A stretch of 64,000 bases of DNA from Sulfurivermis fontis (lineage in GTDB: Bacteria; Pseudomonadota; Gammaproteobacteria; Thiohalomonadales; Thiohalomonadaceae). Below the pieces are notes generated by a model. It searched no databases and was not told the origin of the DNA. It saw only the letters and a program-made list of their open reading frames with translations. This document shows, piece by piece, positions 8,768 through 16,573 of the stretch (its first letter is position 1; each line of letters opens with the position of its first letter). The stretch is from contig NZ_AP018724.1 in NCBI RefSeq assembly GCF_004001245.1, positions 1,232,501-1,296,500 on the forward strand, given 5' to 3'. The translations under genes and the position numbers were made by a program.

Positions 8768-10351
8768 TCACAGGTCGTGTCCCGAATAGGAGCCGTTCAC
8801 CGACTTGTTGCAGACGGGGAAATCGGGAACGATGTTGCCGTGAATCAGCAGCTCCAGCGCCGGCCAGTTGAACCAGCTCGGGTCGCGCGGGAAGTAGCGG
8901 GCGATGCGGCCGTCGGCGCCGAAGCGCACGTAGCTCAGGATTTCGCCGCGCCAGCCTTCGACCAGGCCGAGGCCTTCACTTCCGGCAGCGGGTGCCTGCC
9001 ACGGCACCTGCACCGCGCCGTCGGGCAGGGTATCGAGCAGCACCACCAACAGCTCCAGTGAGTCGAGGACCTCCTGCATGCGCACCTGCATGCGCGCCTC
9101 GACATCGCCGGTCTGGAACAGGGGCGAGGGAACGTGCAGGCGGTCGTAGGGGGCGTAGGGGTGATCGCGGCGCAGGTCGGCATCCTGGCCGCTGGCCTTG
9201 CCGACGTAACCGAGGCAGCCGAGACGCTGCGCCTGCTCCGCGCTCAGCACGCCGGTAGTGGCGAGGCGGTCCTCCAGCGAGGGATGATCGTCGAGGATCG
9301 GATACAGCGCGGCCAGTTCGCGGCGCAGCGGATCGACGGCGCTGCGCAGCCGCACCACCTGTTCCGCTGACAGGTCGCGCGCCACGCCGCCCGGTACGAT
9401 GCAGTCCATTAGCAGGCGGTGGCCGCAGCAGGCGGCGTTGTCGCGCAGCCACAGCTCGCGCAGGCGGGCGAACTGTTGCCACATGAAGGCGAAGGCGACG
9501 TCGTTGCAGATGGCGCCGATGTCGCCCAGATGGTTGGCGATGCGCTCGCGCTCGGCGTACACGGCGCGCAGCGCCTGCGCGCGCGGCGGCACCGTGATCC
9601 TGGCCGCGCGTTCCATCGCCATGCAGGCGGCCCAGGCGTGATGCACCGTGCTGTCGCCGGAAACGCGGCCGGCGAGACGCGCCAGGCCGTGCGCGTCGCG
9701 GCCCTCGGCGATCTTCTCGATGCCCTTGTGCACGTAGCCGAGCCGCTGCTCCAGGTTGAGCACCATCTCGCCCACCGCCTGGAAGCGGAAGTGGCCCGGC
9801 TCGATGATGCCGGCATGTACCGGGCCCACCGGGATTTCATAGGCGCCGGCGCCCTGGGTCTGGATGAAGCTGTAATCCTGCTCCGGCGCCGCGGGCAGCG
9901 GCGCGTTGTCGACGCTGAAGTCCTTGCGCAGCGGATAGCGGTCCGGCGCCCAGCGGTTGTGGCGGCTCCAGCGGCGCGGATCGGGATGATCGCTGAACAC
10001 CACGCCGTGCATGTCCTGTACGTGACGCTCCATGCGATCGGCGCCGGGATAGTACGGTGTCTGTGACGGCAGTCGGGGCGCCGCCAGCGGCACGGCGGTA
10101 CGCAGCAGCAGGTGATCGCCCTGATATGCCAGCGCTGCGCTGATCAGCAAGCTGTCATCGTGCTGCTCGGCCCACACGCCGGCCCAGCGGCAGCCGAACT
10201 GCGCGGCGACCTGCGCGGCGCGTCCCCAGTCCTCGGCATCGATCTCCAGCAGGTGCGCCGGTGCCAGTTCCCGCGCCGAACCGCGCCGCACCAGCACGCG
10301 TTCGTCCTGATAGCGGGCCAGCAGTTCGGACAGCCAGTCGAAGTGGCTCAT
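8768..10351 (-). CDS. hyfG: Ehr-type large subunit (HyfG/HycE family) lacking NiFe-binding cysteines
   Basis: The 527-residue protein has a NuoC-like N-terminal part (about 1-150) fused to a NuoD/HycE-like part, as in HycE and HyfG. The signature regions align (VGPVHAGIIEPGHFRF, RLGYVHKGIEKI, ANHLGDIGAICNDVAF). However, where NiFe hydrogenases have RVCGICG this one has RVSGDST (Ser231, Ser234), and where they have DPCxSC near the C-terminus it has NGSYSG (Ser521, Gly524). All four NiFe ligands are therefore absent. This matches the described energy-converting hydrogenase related (Ehr) complexes. The ATG overlaps the hyfF-like stop by four bases. Confidence 0.88.
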   Translation of the reverse strand: MSHFDWLSELLARYQDERVLVRRGSARELAPAHLLEIDAEDWGRAAQVAAQFGCRWAGVWAEQHDDSLLISAALAYQGDHLLLRTAVPLAAPRLPSQTPYYPGADRMERHVQDMHGVVFSDHPDPRRWSRHNRWAPDRYPLRKDFSVDNAPLPAAPEQDYSFIQTQGAGAYEIPVGPVHAGIIEPGHFRFQAVGEMVLNLEQRLGYVHKGIEKIAEGRDAHGLARLAGRVSGDSTVHHAWAACMAMERAARITVPPRAQALRAVYAERERIANHLGDIGAICNDVAFAFMWQQFARLRELWLRDNAACCGHRLLMDCIVPGGVARDLSAEQVVRLRSAVDPLRRELAALYPILDDHPSLEDRLATTGVLSAEQAQRLGCLGYVGKASGQDADLRRDHPYAPYDRLHVPSPLFQTGDVEARMQVRMQEVLDSLELLVVLLDTLPDGAVQVPWQAPAAGSEGLGLVEGWRGEILSYVRFGADGRIARYFPRDPSWFNWPALELLIHGNIVPDFPVCNKSVNGSYSGHDL

Positions 10352-11829
10352 AACACCCCCTTGCCGGCGATGAGCTGCGTCGCCTGATCGAACCACTGCG
10401 CCAGCACGGCGGGAATGGCGAGGCCGAACCACAGCGCCAGCAGCAGGTGCAGGTACACCGGCAGCATGTTGGCCTTGACCGGCAGCTGGCCGTCGGGCTG
10501 ATTGCCGTAGACCATGGGATGGATGTGGCGGAACAGGCCGGCGAAGGCGATGGCGAGGCCCGACAGCAGGGCCAGGGTGAGCCAGGGCCAGCTCTGCATG
10601 GTGGCGATGAGCAGCAGGAATTCGCTCACGAACAGGCCGAAGGGCGGGAAGCCGGCGATGGCGGCGGTGCCGAGCAGCAGGCCCCAGCCGACGCCGGGCT
10701 GGGTGCGGATCAGGCCGCGGATCTTGTCGATGGCCTGGGTGCCGGCGATGTGGGTGGCGTGGCCCACGGTGACGAAGATGGCCGACTTCACCAGCGAGTG
10801 CAGCGTCATGTGCAGCAGTGCGGCGAAGGTGGCGAGCGGGCCGCCGAGGCCGAAGGCAAAGGTCATCAGCCCCATGTGTTCGATGGAGGAATAACTGAAC
10901 ATGCGCTTGATGTCGCGCTGGCGGTGCAGGAACAGACCGGCCACCAGGAACGACAGCAGGCCGAAGGCCATCATCAGGTAACCGGCCAGTTGCGGCGTGT
11001 TGGACACGCCGTGCAGGGCGCCGTCCACCAGCATCTTGGTGCGCACCACCGCATACAGGGCGACGTTGAGCAGCAGGCCGGACAGCACCGCCGACATCGG
11101 CGTCGGGCCTTCCGAGTGGGCGTCGGGCAGCCAGTTGTGCAGCGGCACCAGGCCCACCTTGGTGCCGTAGCCCACCAGCAGGAACACGAAGGCGATGCTC
11201 ATCACCGTGGGGTCGAGCTGGCCGGCGATGCCGTGCAGCGTGGTCCACAACAGGCCGTCCTCGGGCACGGTCAGCACCGAGGCGGCGGCGAAGTACAGCA
11301 ACACCGTGCCGAACAGCGCCTGGGCGATGCCGACACCGCAGAGGATGAAATACTTCCACGCCGCCTCCACCGACTCCGGCGTGCGGTACAGCGACACCAG
11401 CAGCACGGTGGCCAGCGTCGCCCCCTCCAGCGCCACCCACAGGATGCCGAGGTTGTTGGTGGACAGCGCCAGCAGCATGGTGAACAGGAAGCCCTGGTAC
11501 ATGGCGTGATAGAGGCGCATGCGCCGGCTGTTGACGCGGCCGCGTGCCAGCTCGTGATCCATGTAGGGGCGCGAGAAGATCGCCGTGGTGGTGGCGACGA
11601 AGGCGGTGAGCACCAGCAGGTAGACATTGAAGGCATCGACGTAGAAGAACTTGCCCGCCGACAGCATGGCGCCGTCGCGGAATACCGCCAGCGCCAGCAG
11701 GATGGAGGCCACGGTAGTGGCGGCGGCGAAGGCGACATTGAACCAGCCGGCGATGCGGCAGCGCGGCACCGCCGCCATCAGCAGCGTGCCGAGCAGGGGG
11801 ATGAGCAGGGTGGCGAACAGGGCGTTCAT
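10348..11829 (-). CDS. hyfF: Ehr/hydrogenase-4-like antiporter-type membrane subunit (HyfF/NuoN-like)
   Basis: This 493-residue integral membrane protein belongs to the proton-translocating NuoL/M/N, Mrp and HyfF family. Visible conserved segments include LVGYGTKVGLVPLHNWLPDAH with the helix-7 lysine, SYSSIEHMGLM, and TLHSLVKSAIFVTVGH with the helix-8 lysine. These are the residues used for proton transfer in the family, so the pump pathway looks intact. It overlaps both neighbours by four bases, indicating tight translational coupling. Confidence 0.88.
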   Translation of the reverse strand: MNALFATLLIPLLGTLLMAAVPRCRIAGWFNVAFAAATTVASILLALAVFRDGAMLSAGKFFYVDAFNVYLLVLTAFVATTTAIFSRPYMDHELARGRVNSRRMRLYHAMYQGFLFTMLLALSTNNLGILWVALEGATLATVLLVSLYRTPESVEAAWKYFILCGVGIAQALFGTVLLYFAAASVLTVPEDGLLWTTLHGIAGQLDPTVMSIAFVFLLVGYGTKVGLVPLHNWLPDAHSEGPTPMSAVLSGLLLNVALYAVVRTKMLVDGALHGVSNTPQLAGYLMMAFGLLSFLVAGLFLHRQRDIKRMFSYSSIEHMGLMTFAFGLGGPLATFAALLHMTLHSLVKSAIFVTVGHATHIAGTQAIDKIRGLIRTQPGVGWGLLLGTAAIAGFPPFGLFVSEFLLLIATMQSWPWLTLALLSGLAIAFAGLFRHIHPMVYGNQPDGQLPVKANMLPVYLHLLLALWFGLAIPAVLAQWFDQATQLIAGKGVL

Positions 11830-12530
11830 TCGCGTTCTTCCGTTATTTCTTCCGGCTCGGTGGTCTCCGCCAGGCGGCTCAGGCGATCCACGTCCAGCGA
11901 GTCGATGCTCTGGCGGATCTGGAAGAAGAACACGCCGAAGATCACCGTCGCCACCAGCAGGTCGAAGGCCACGCCCAGCTCCACCACCATCGGCATGCCG
12001 TGGGTGGACACCACGGCGGCGAAGAACAGGCCATTCTCGATGGACATGAAGCCCACCACCTGGGTGATGGCCTGACGCCGCGTCACCATGATCAGCATGC
12101 CGAGCAGCACCACCGCCATGCTGATGGCGATGGTGTTGCGCGTCGCCAGGGTCGACAGCTTTTCCACCGGCAGCGCGACGTAATAGCTGAAGGCCACCAG
12201 CGCCGCGGCCGCGAGCAGCACCAGGGCCGGATTCACCACCGTCTCCACCTCGCGGGTGATCTGCAGCTTGACCACGATGCGGTGCAGCACCCAGGGAATG
12301 AGCACGGCCTTGAGGGCGAGGGTGATCAGCGCCGACAGATACAGATGGTGCTGGCCGGCGACCAGCGCGACCATCGCCGTGGCGGCGGCCACCAGCGCCC
12401 CCTGCCAGGCGAAGGCGTGGATGCAGGCGATGATGCGTGTCTGCGCCAGCAGGGCGAAGGAGGCGAACAGCACCAGCGCGGCGAGGAGCACCACGCCCTG
12501 TTCCTGCAGCGTGAACTGGGCGAAGTTCAT
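11826..12530 (-). CDS. hyfE: Ehr/hydrogenase-4-like subunit HyfE (NuoK-like)
   Basis: The 234-residue protein has about seven hydrophobic segments, and its C-terminal half resembles NuoK. It contains the segment QVVGFMSIENGLFFAAV with a membrane glutamate, as in HyfE and NuoK. The start ATG at 12530 overlaps the hyfC-like stop by four bases, and its own stop overlaps the next start. The acidic tail TTEPEEITEERE is soluble. Assignment comes from the motif, size and position in the operon. Confidence 0.85.
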   Translation of the reverse strand: MNFAQFTLQEQGVVLLAALVLFASFALLAQTRIIACIHAFAWQGALVAAATAMVALVAGQHHLYLSALITLALKAVLIPWVLHRIVVKLQITREVETVVNPALVLLAAAALVAFSYYVALPVEKLSTLATRNTIAISMAVVLLGMLIMVTRRQAITQVVGFMSIENGLFFAAVVSTHGMPMVVELGVAFDLLVATVIFGVFFFQIRQSIDSLDVDRLSRLAETTEPEEITEERE

Positions 12531-13492
12531 GCCCCCACCTCCAGGATCACATGGCTCAGCATGCCGAGCAGGGCGAACAGGAAGGCGAGGTTGAGATAAC
12601 CCGGCACGCGGAACAGGCGCATCTTGGCCAGCACGGTTTCCGACACCGCCAGCACCACACAGAGCAGCATCAGCTTGCCGGCAATGGCGCCGAGGCCGAG
12701 CAGCAGGGCCGTCGGCGTGCTTTCCTGCGCGATGCCCCAGGGGGAGAAGATGTTGGCGATGAGCACGCCATAGATCATCAGCTTGAGTTGCGCCGCCCAC
12801 TCCATCAGCGCGAGGTGGCGGCCGCTGTATTCGAGGATCATCGCCTCGTGCACCATGGTCAGTTCCAGGTGGGTGGTCGGGTTGTCCACCGGCACGCGCC
12901 CGGTCTCCGCCACCGCCACCAGCAGCAGGGCCAGCAGGGCGAACATGAACGAGGGACGCAGCACCACACCCTGCGCCAGCAGGAAGTCGATGGCGTGGGA
13001 GATGTTGGTGCTCTGCGCCGTCATGGTGAGGGTGAAGATGGCCATCAGCATGGCCGGCTCGGCCAGCGAGGCGATGGTCATCTCGCGCGACGAGCCCATG
13101 CCGCCGAAGGCGGTGCCCACGTCCATGCCGGCGAGGGCGAGGAAGAAGCGCGCCAAGCCGAGAAAACCCACCAGCACGATGACGTCGGCGATGATTGCCG
13201 TGGGCAGGTGCACGGCGAGCAGCGGGATCACCGCGGCGGTGACCACCGTGGCGGAGAACACCACATAGGGCGCGGCGCGGAACAGCGGCGAGGCGGTGTC
13301 GGCGACGATGGCCTCCTTGCGGAACAGTTTGGCCAGGTCGCGGTAGGGCTGGGTCAGCGCCGGGGCGCGGCGGTTCTGCAGACGCGCCTTGAGCAGGCGT
13401 AGCCAGCCCACCAGCAGCGGCGCCGCGGTGACGAACAGCGCCGTTTGCAGCAGCGCCAGCAGCCAGCCTTGCAGGTTCAGGAGATCAGCCAT
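12527..13492 (-). CDS. hyfC: Ehr/hydrogenase-4-like subunit HyfC (NuoH-like)
   Basis: This 321-residue membrane protein corresponds to the NuoH/HycD/HyfC subunit that anchors the peripheral arm and forms the quinone-side cavity in complex I relatives. Conserved features include QPYRDLAKLFRKE near the N-terminus, TAFGGMGSSREM in a mid loop, and the acidic loop AETGRVPVDNPTTHLELTMV followed by HEAMILEYSG. The start overlaps the end of the hyfB-like gene by 16 bases. All the usual charged loop residues appear to be kept. Confidence 0.9.
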   Translation of the reverse strand: MADLLNLQGWLLALLQTALFVTAAPLLVGWLRLLKARLQNRRAPALTQPYRDLAKLFRKEAIVADTASPLFRAAPYVVFSATVVTAAVIPLLAVHLPTAIIADVIVLVGFLGLARFFLALAGMDVGTAFGGMGSSREMTIASLAEPAMLMAIFTLTMTAQSTNISHAIDFLLAQGVVLRPSFMFALLALLLVAVAETGRVPVDNPTTHLELTMVHEAMILEYSGRHLALMEWAAQLKLMIYGVLIANIFSPWGIAQESTPTALLLGLGAIAGKLMLLCVVLAVSETVLAKMRLFRVPGYLNLAFLFALLGMLSHVILEVGA

Positions 13493-15486
13493 AGCAGGAA
13501 GATCAGGGTGAAGAAGGAATAGGACAGGTAGGTGCGCACGTTGCCGCCCTGCAGGCGGGCGATGTTGCGCGCGGCACCGAGCACCCAGCGGCCGATGGGC
13601 TCATACAGCAGCTTCCAGCTGCGATCGCCGACCTGCAATTGATGGCGCAGGCCGCTGACGCGCCGGTCGTCGCCGAGGCGTTCGATCTTTTCATCCAGCA
13701 GCCACACCGGCTGGAAGATGCGCCGTACCGGTTGGGCAAAGGCGGTGGCGGTGTATTGCATGCGCGGACTCAGGGGGCCGAAGCCGCAATCCCAGGGATG
13801 GATGCGGCGCACGCGCTGGTGGTTGCGGCCGTGCAGCAGCAGATAGAACAGTCCCCAGGCGATCCCCAGGCCGAGCAGCACCAGCGGCGCGCTGTAGCTG
13901 GCGGTTGCCGCCGAGACCGGCGTCAGCCACAACCAGCCCTGGCCGGTGATGCCGGGTTCGGGCAGGCCGCCGAGCACCTGCGGAATGGCCCCCATCACAT
14001 CGATGCTCAGCGCCGGCAGCACGCCGAGCAGCAGGCACAGCACGGCGAGCAGGGCCTGGGCCGTGCGCATGCCGAAGGAAGGCAGATGGGCCTGGCGTGC
14101 CTGGCGCGTGCGCGGCTGGCCGAGGAAGGCGATGCCGTACAGGCGCACGAACAGCATGGCGCCGAGGGCGGCGGTGAGCGCCAGCATGGCGGCGGTGACC
14201 GGGATGATGATGCGCAGCACGCCGCTGTCCAGTACCACGCCCTGCAGGGCCGTCTGCAGCGTCAGCCATTCCGAGGCGAAGCCGTTGAACGGCGGCAGCG
14301 AGGCGATGCTGAGGCAGCCGACGAGGAAGAAGGTGCCGGTGTAGGGCAGGCGCTTCAGCAGGCCGCCCATGTGTTCCAGGCTATGCTGGTGGGTCTGCTG
14401 GATCACCGCGCCGGCGCCGAGGAACAGCAGGCTCTTGAACAGGGCGTGGTTCAGCGCGTGATACAGCGCGGCGATGAGGCCGAGGCTGCCGAGCAGCGGC
14501 TGGCCGGCGGCGAGGAAGATCATGGCCAGTCCCAGCGCCATGAAGATCACGCCGATGTTTTCGATGGAGGAATAGGCCAGCAGGCGCTTGATGTCCGTCT
14601 GCTGCATGGCGTAGAGCACGCCGAGCAGGGCGGAGACGCTGCCCACCAGCAGCACGATGACGCCCCAGTCCACCTGCACCGTGCCGATGAGATCGAAGGT
14701 GACGCGCACGAAACCGTAGATCGCCACTTTGAGCATCACGCCGGACATCAGCGCCGAGATGTGCGACGGCGCCACCGGATGGGCCTCGGGCAGCCAGGCA
14801 TGCAATGGCACCAGGCCGGCCTTCATGCCGAAGCCGAAGAAGGCGAGGGCGAAGGCCACACCGGCCCACAGCGGCGGCAGTTCCGCCGCACGCATCGCCT
14901 CGAAGGTGAAGCCGCCGCCGAAGGCGGCCAGCACACCGTAGCCGAGCAGGATGGCGAGACCGCCGACGTGGGCCATCAGCAGATAGAGGAAGGCGGCACG
15001 GCGGTTGGCGGCGTTTTCGTGCTGGAAGGCGACCAGGAAATAGCTGGACAGTGACATCAGCTCCCAGGCCACCATGAACAGGAAGGCATCGTTGGCGATG
15101 ACCACCAGCATCATGCCGGCCACGAACAGGCCGGTGAACACGCCGAGGGCGGCGAGGGAGTGGCGGCCGTGCAGGAATTCGCGGGTGTAGCCGGGGCCGA
15201 ACACGGCAACGGCGAATACCACCACACCGATGAGCAGCAGGATGAAGCCGGCGAGGGCATCGATCCGCACCGACCACGCCAGCCATGGCAGGCCGAGGGG
15301 AAGCTGGGCGGTGGCGGGTTCACCGGTCAAGGCCAGCAGGCCACCGGCGGCGGCGGCCAAGCCGGAGAGGCCGAGCAGGGGGAAACAGACGAGTTTGAGC
15401 AGGGAGCGGAAACGGCTGGTACCTAGACCTGCCAGCCCCGACAGCAGGGACAGCGCGACTGCGTATGCGATCAGCTTCAATACCAC
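13477..15486 (-). CDS. hyfB: Ehr/hydrogenase-4-like antiporter subunit HyfB (NuoL/M-like)
   Basis: The first gene of the operon codes for 669 residues with many membrane helices, of the NuoL/HyfB proton-antiporter family. Segments include WELMSLSSYFLVAF, KAGLVPLHAWLPEAHPVAPS, LLAYSSIENIGVIFMALG and NHALFKSLLFLGAGAV. The start is taken as GTG at 15486, which gives a membrane-directed N-terminus (LKLIAYAVALSLLSGLAG). About 280 bases of non-coding, AT-richer DNA lie upstream and should contain the operon promoter. No ferredoxin-like (HyfA/HyfH) subunit, HyfD or maturation gene lies in the operon. Confidence 0.88.
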   Translation of the reverse strand: MVLKLIAYAVALSLLSGLAGLGTSRFRSLLKLVCFPLLGLSGLAAAAGGLLALTGEPATAQLPLGLPWLAWSVRIDALAGFILLLIGVVVFAVAVFGPGYTREFLHGRHSLAALGVFTGLFVAGMMLVVIANDAFLFMVAWELMSLSSYFLVAFQHENAANRRAAFLYLLMAHVGGLAILLGYGVLAAFGGGFTFEAMRAAELPPLWAGVAFALAFFGFGMKAGLVPLHAWLPEAHPVAPSHISALMSGVMLKVAIYGFVRVTFDLIGTVQVDWGVIVLLVGSVSALLGVLYAMQQTDIKRLLAYSSIENIGVIFMALGLAMIFLAAGQPLLGSLGLIAALYHALNHALFKSLLFLGAGAVIQQTHQHSLEHMGGLLKRLPYTGTFFLVGCLSIASLPPFNGFASEWLTLQTALQGVVLDSGVLRIIIPVTAAMLALTAALGAMLFVRLYGIAFLGQPRTRQARQAHLPSFGMRTAQALLAVLCLLLGVLPALSIDVMGAIPQVLGGLPEPGITGQGWLWLTPVSAATASYSAPLVLLGLGIAWGLFYLLLHGRNHQRVRRIHPWDCGFGPLSPRMQYTATAFAQPVRRIFQPVWLLDEKIERLGDDRRVSGLRHQLQVGDRSWKLLYEPIGRWVLGAARNIARLQGGNVRTYLSYSFFTLIFLLWLIS

Positions 15487-15765
15487 GTTTGCCGCTGCTC
15501 CTCACCGGGCCATGACGACATCAATCAGTATGGCGCATGATTATAAGTATTTTATTGTCTTGAATAGCGCTGCGATAAGAAAAAAATTTTGTCCGAGCTG
15601 CCGTCCTTACTCGGGGTTTCCATAGTAAACATATTGATATTTATAGAAAAATGTCTGTATTTGTGTGTGGATAAAAATCAGATTTTTCCTACATACACGC
15701 CTTGCTCCGCTTGCTAATTTGATCGCGTATTCAACCGGCGGGCTTACCTCATGGAAGGACACATC
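15487..15765. promoter_or_regulatory. AT-rich divergent intergenic region
   Basis: The stretch between the hyfB-like gene and the small zinc-ribbon gene is much more AT-rich than its surroundings, with A/T runs around 15538-15600 and 15629-15690. It must carry the promoters of both divergent units. I do not see a convincing -35/-10 pair with good spacing or a clear operator. No reading frame in it looks real. Confidence 0.5.
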
Positions 15766-16023
15766 ATGGATTGCAACTCCTGCGTGGTTCCAAGCTACGG
15801 TGAGGGCGATGCCACTGAGCGTTTCTGCAGCAAGTGCCGCCACCACCTTTTGCAGAAAAGTTATTGCGTAGCCTTGCGCGAAGCCGACGAATCGTTGATG
15901 CCCTTCATCGCCCTGGATGACGCCGTGCAGGCCACCGAGTACGCCGGCCGCCTCGGGCGCCAGGGGATTTCCCACGTGATCCTGAGCTGGAACCCCGAGC
16001 AGCGTAATTTTTCGCTGTATTGA
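15766..16023 (+). CDS. Small protein with zinc-ribbon-like cysteine pairs
   Basis: The 85-residue product starts MDCNSC and has a second pair FCSKCRHHLLQKSYC, so Cys3/Cys6 and Cys21/Cys24 could bind zinc. The C-terminal half (ATEYAGRLGRQGISHVILSW) looks like a small alpha/beta unit. An ATG lies 15 bases upstream in frame, but GGAAGGA at 15753-15759 sits directly before the ATG at 15766 and overlaps that upstream codon, so the downstream start is chosen. I recognise no family. Confidence 0.6.
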   Translation: MDCNSCVVPSYGEGDATERFCSKCRHHLLQKSYCVALREADESLMPFIALDDAVQATEYAGRLGRQGISHVILSWNPEQRNFSLY

Positions 16024-16068
16024 TACCGCTCCGGCTGCGTCGGCATGGCGCGGCCGTTGCCGTTCCGT

Positions 16069-16293
16069 TCAGTCCAGCGCCGGCCCGGCTGTGTACTCCA
16101 CAGTAGTGAATCCGTGATCCTCCAGGATTGCGGCGATTTCTTCCCAGCGCCATTCCCGCAACTCCTCCTGCGCCTCGGCAATGAGCGCGGTGACGCGCCG
16201 TACCGCGTCGCGCTCACTGTAGTCGTCGGGAATGCGTATCAGCCGGATACGCTCGAAATCGCGGGCGGGCAGCAGCATCAGTCGTTCCGGCAT
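16069..16293 (-). CDS. Small hypothetical acidic protein
   Basis: The frame from ATG at 16293 codes for 74 residues beginning MPERLMLLPARDFERIRLIR and ending with an acidic, tryptophan-containing helix region (REWRWEEIAAILEDHGF). The start is well supported by the GGAGGAGA sequence six bases upstream; longer in-frame starts lack this. The alternating pattern suggests a small alpha/beta soluble protein. No family or function is recognised. Confidence 0.6.
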   Translation of the reverse strand: MPERLMLLPARDFERIRLIRIPDDYSERDAVRRVTALIAEAQEELREWRWEEIAAILEDHGFTTVEYTAGPALD

Positions 16294-16431
16294 GTGATCT
16301 CCTCCTGGGTGGTGGATAATGTGCAAGAGCGGCGCACCGGTGGCAATGCCCGCATGCACGTTTGAGCAGTATAGAACGGTCCGGAGCCATCACTCGGGAT
16401 GCACCGGCTGTGGCAACGGGAAGGAGGCAGC

Positions 16432-16512
16432 GTGCTGATCTTTGTCGAGTTGATCGTCCTGGTGGCGATCGTCGCACTGGTGGTGTGGGCCATCCGGCCA
16501 CCGAAATCCTGA
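16432..16512 (+). CDS. Candidate 26-residue single-helix membrane peptide
   Basis: A GTG codon at 16432, preceded by AAGGAGG with good spacing, opens a 26-residue frame. The peptide is almost entirely one hydrophobic helix (ELIVLVAIVALVVWAI) with the short tail RPPKS. The strong ribosome-binding site and the clean membrane-helix composition argue that it may be a real small protein. No homologue is known to me. Confidence 0.4.
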   Translation: MLIFVELIVLVAIVALVVWAIRPPKS

Positions 16513-16559
16513 GGACGCGGGTATGTCAAAGGCCTCGCTGTCCAACAGTTGAGGGCTTG

Positions 16560-16573
16560 CGCTCTTCCGATCT
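16560..16573. other. 14-base match to the 3' end of the Illumina adapter
   Basis: CGCTCTTCCGATCT at 16560-16573 is identical to the last 14 bases of the standard Illumina read-1 adapter. It lies exactly at the border between the intergenic sequence and the stop codon of the P-type ATPase gene. A chance match to a 14-mer in 64 kb on either strand is unlikely. This points to residual adapter in a read or at a contig join, so the sequence just left of 16574 may not be contiguous in the genome. Confidence 0.6.

Noticed and set aside
8768-11440. An 890-codon open frame on the minus strand covering hyfG and running back through hyfF
   Set aside because: Its first 363 codons are the wrong frame of the hyfF-like gene; the real start is the ATG at 10351 overlapping the hyfF stop.
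10447-12075. Very long plus-strand open frames opposite the Ehr operon and other genes
   Set aside because: Gln/His/Arg/Gly-rich translations without motifs are the usual antisense shadow of GC-rich genes.
15700-15740. FNR-like site TTGAT...TTCAA upstream of the small zinc-ribbon gene
   Set aside because: The spacing and second half-site do not fit the TTGAT-N4-ATCAA consensus.
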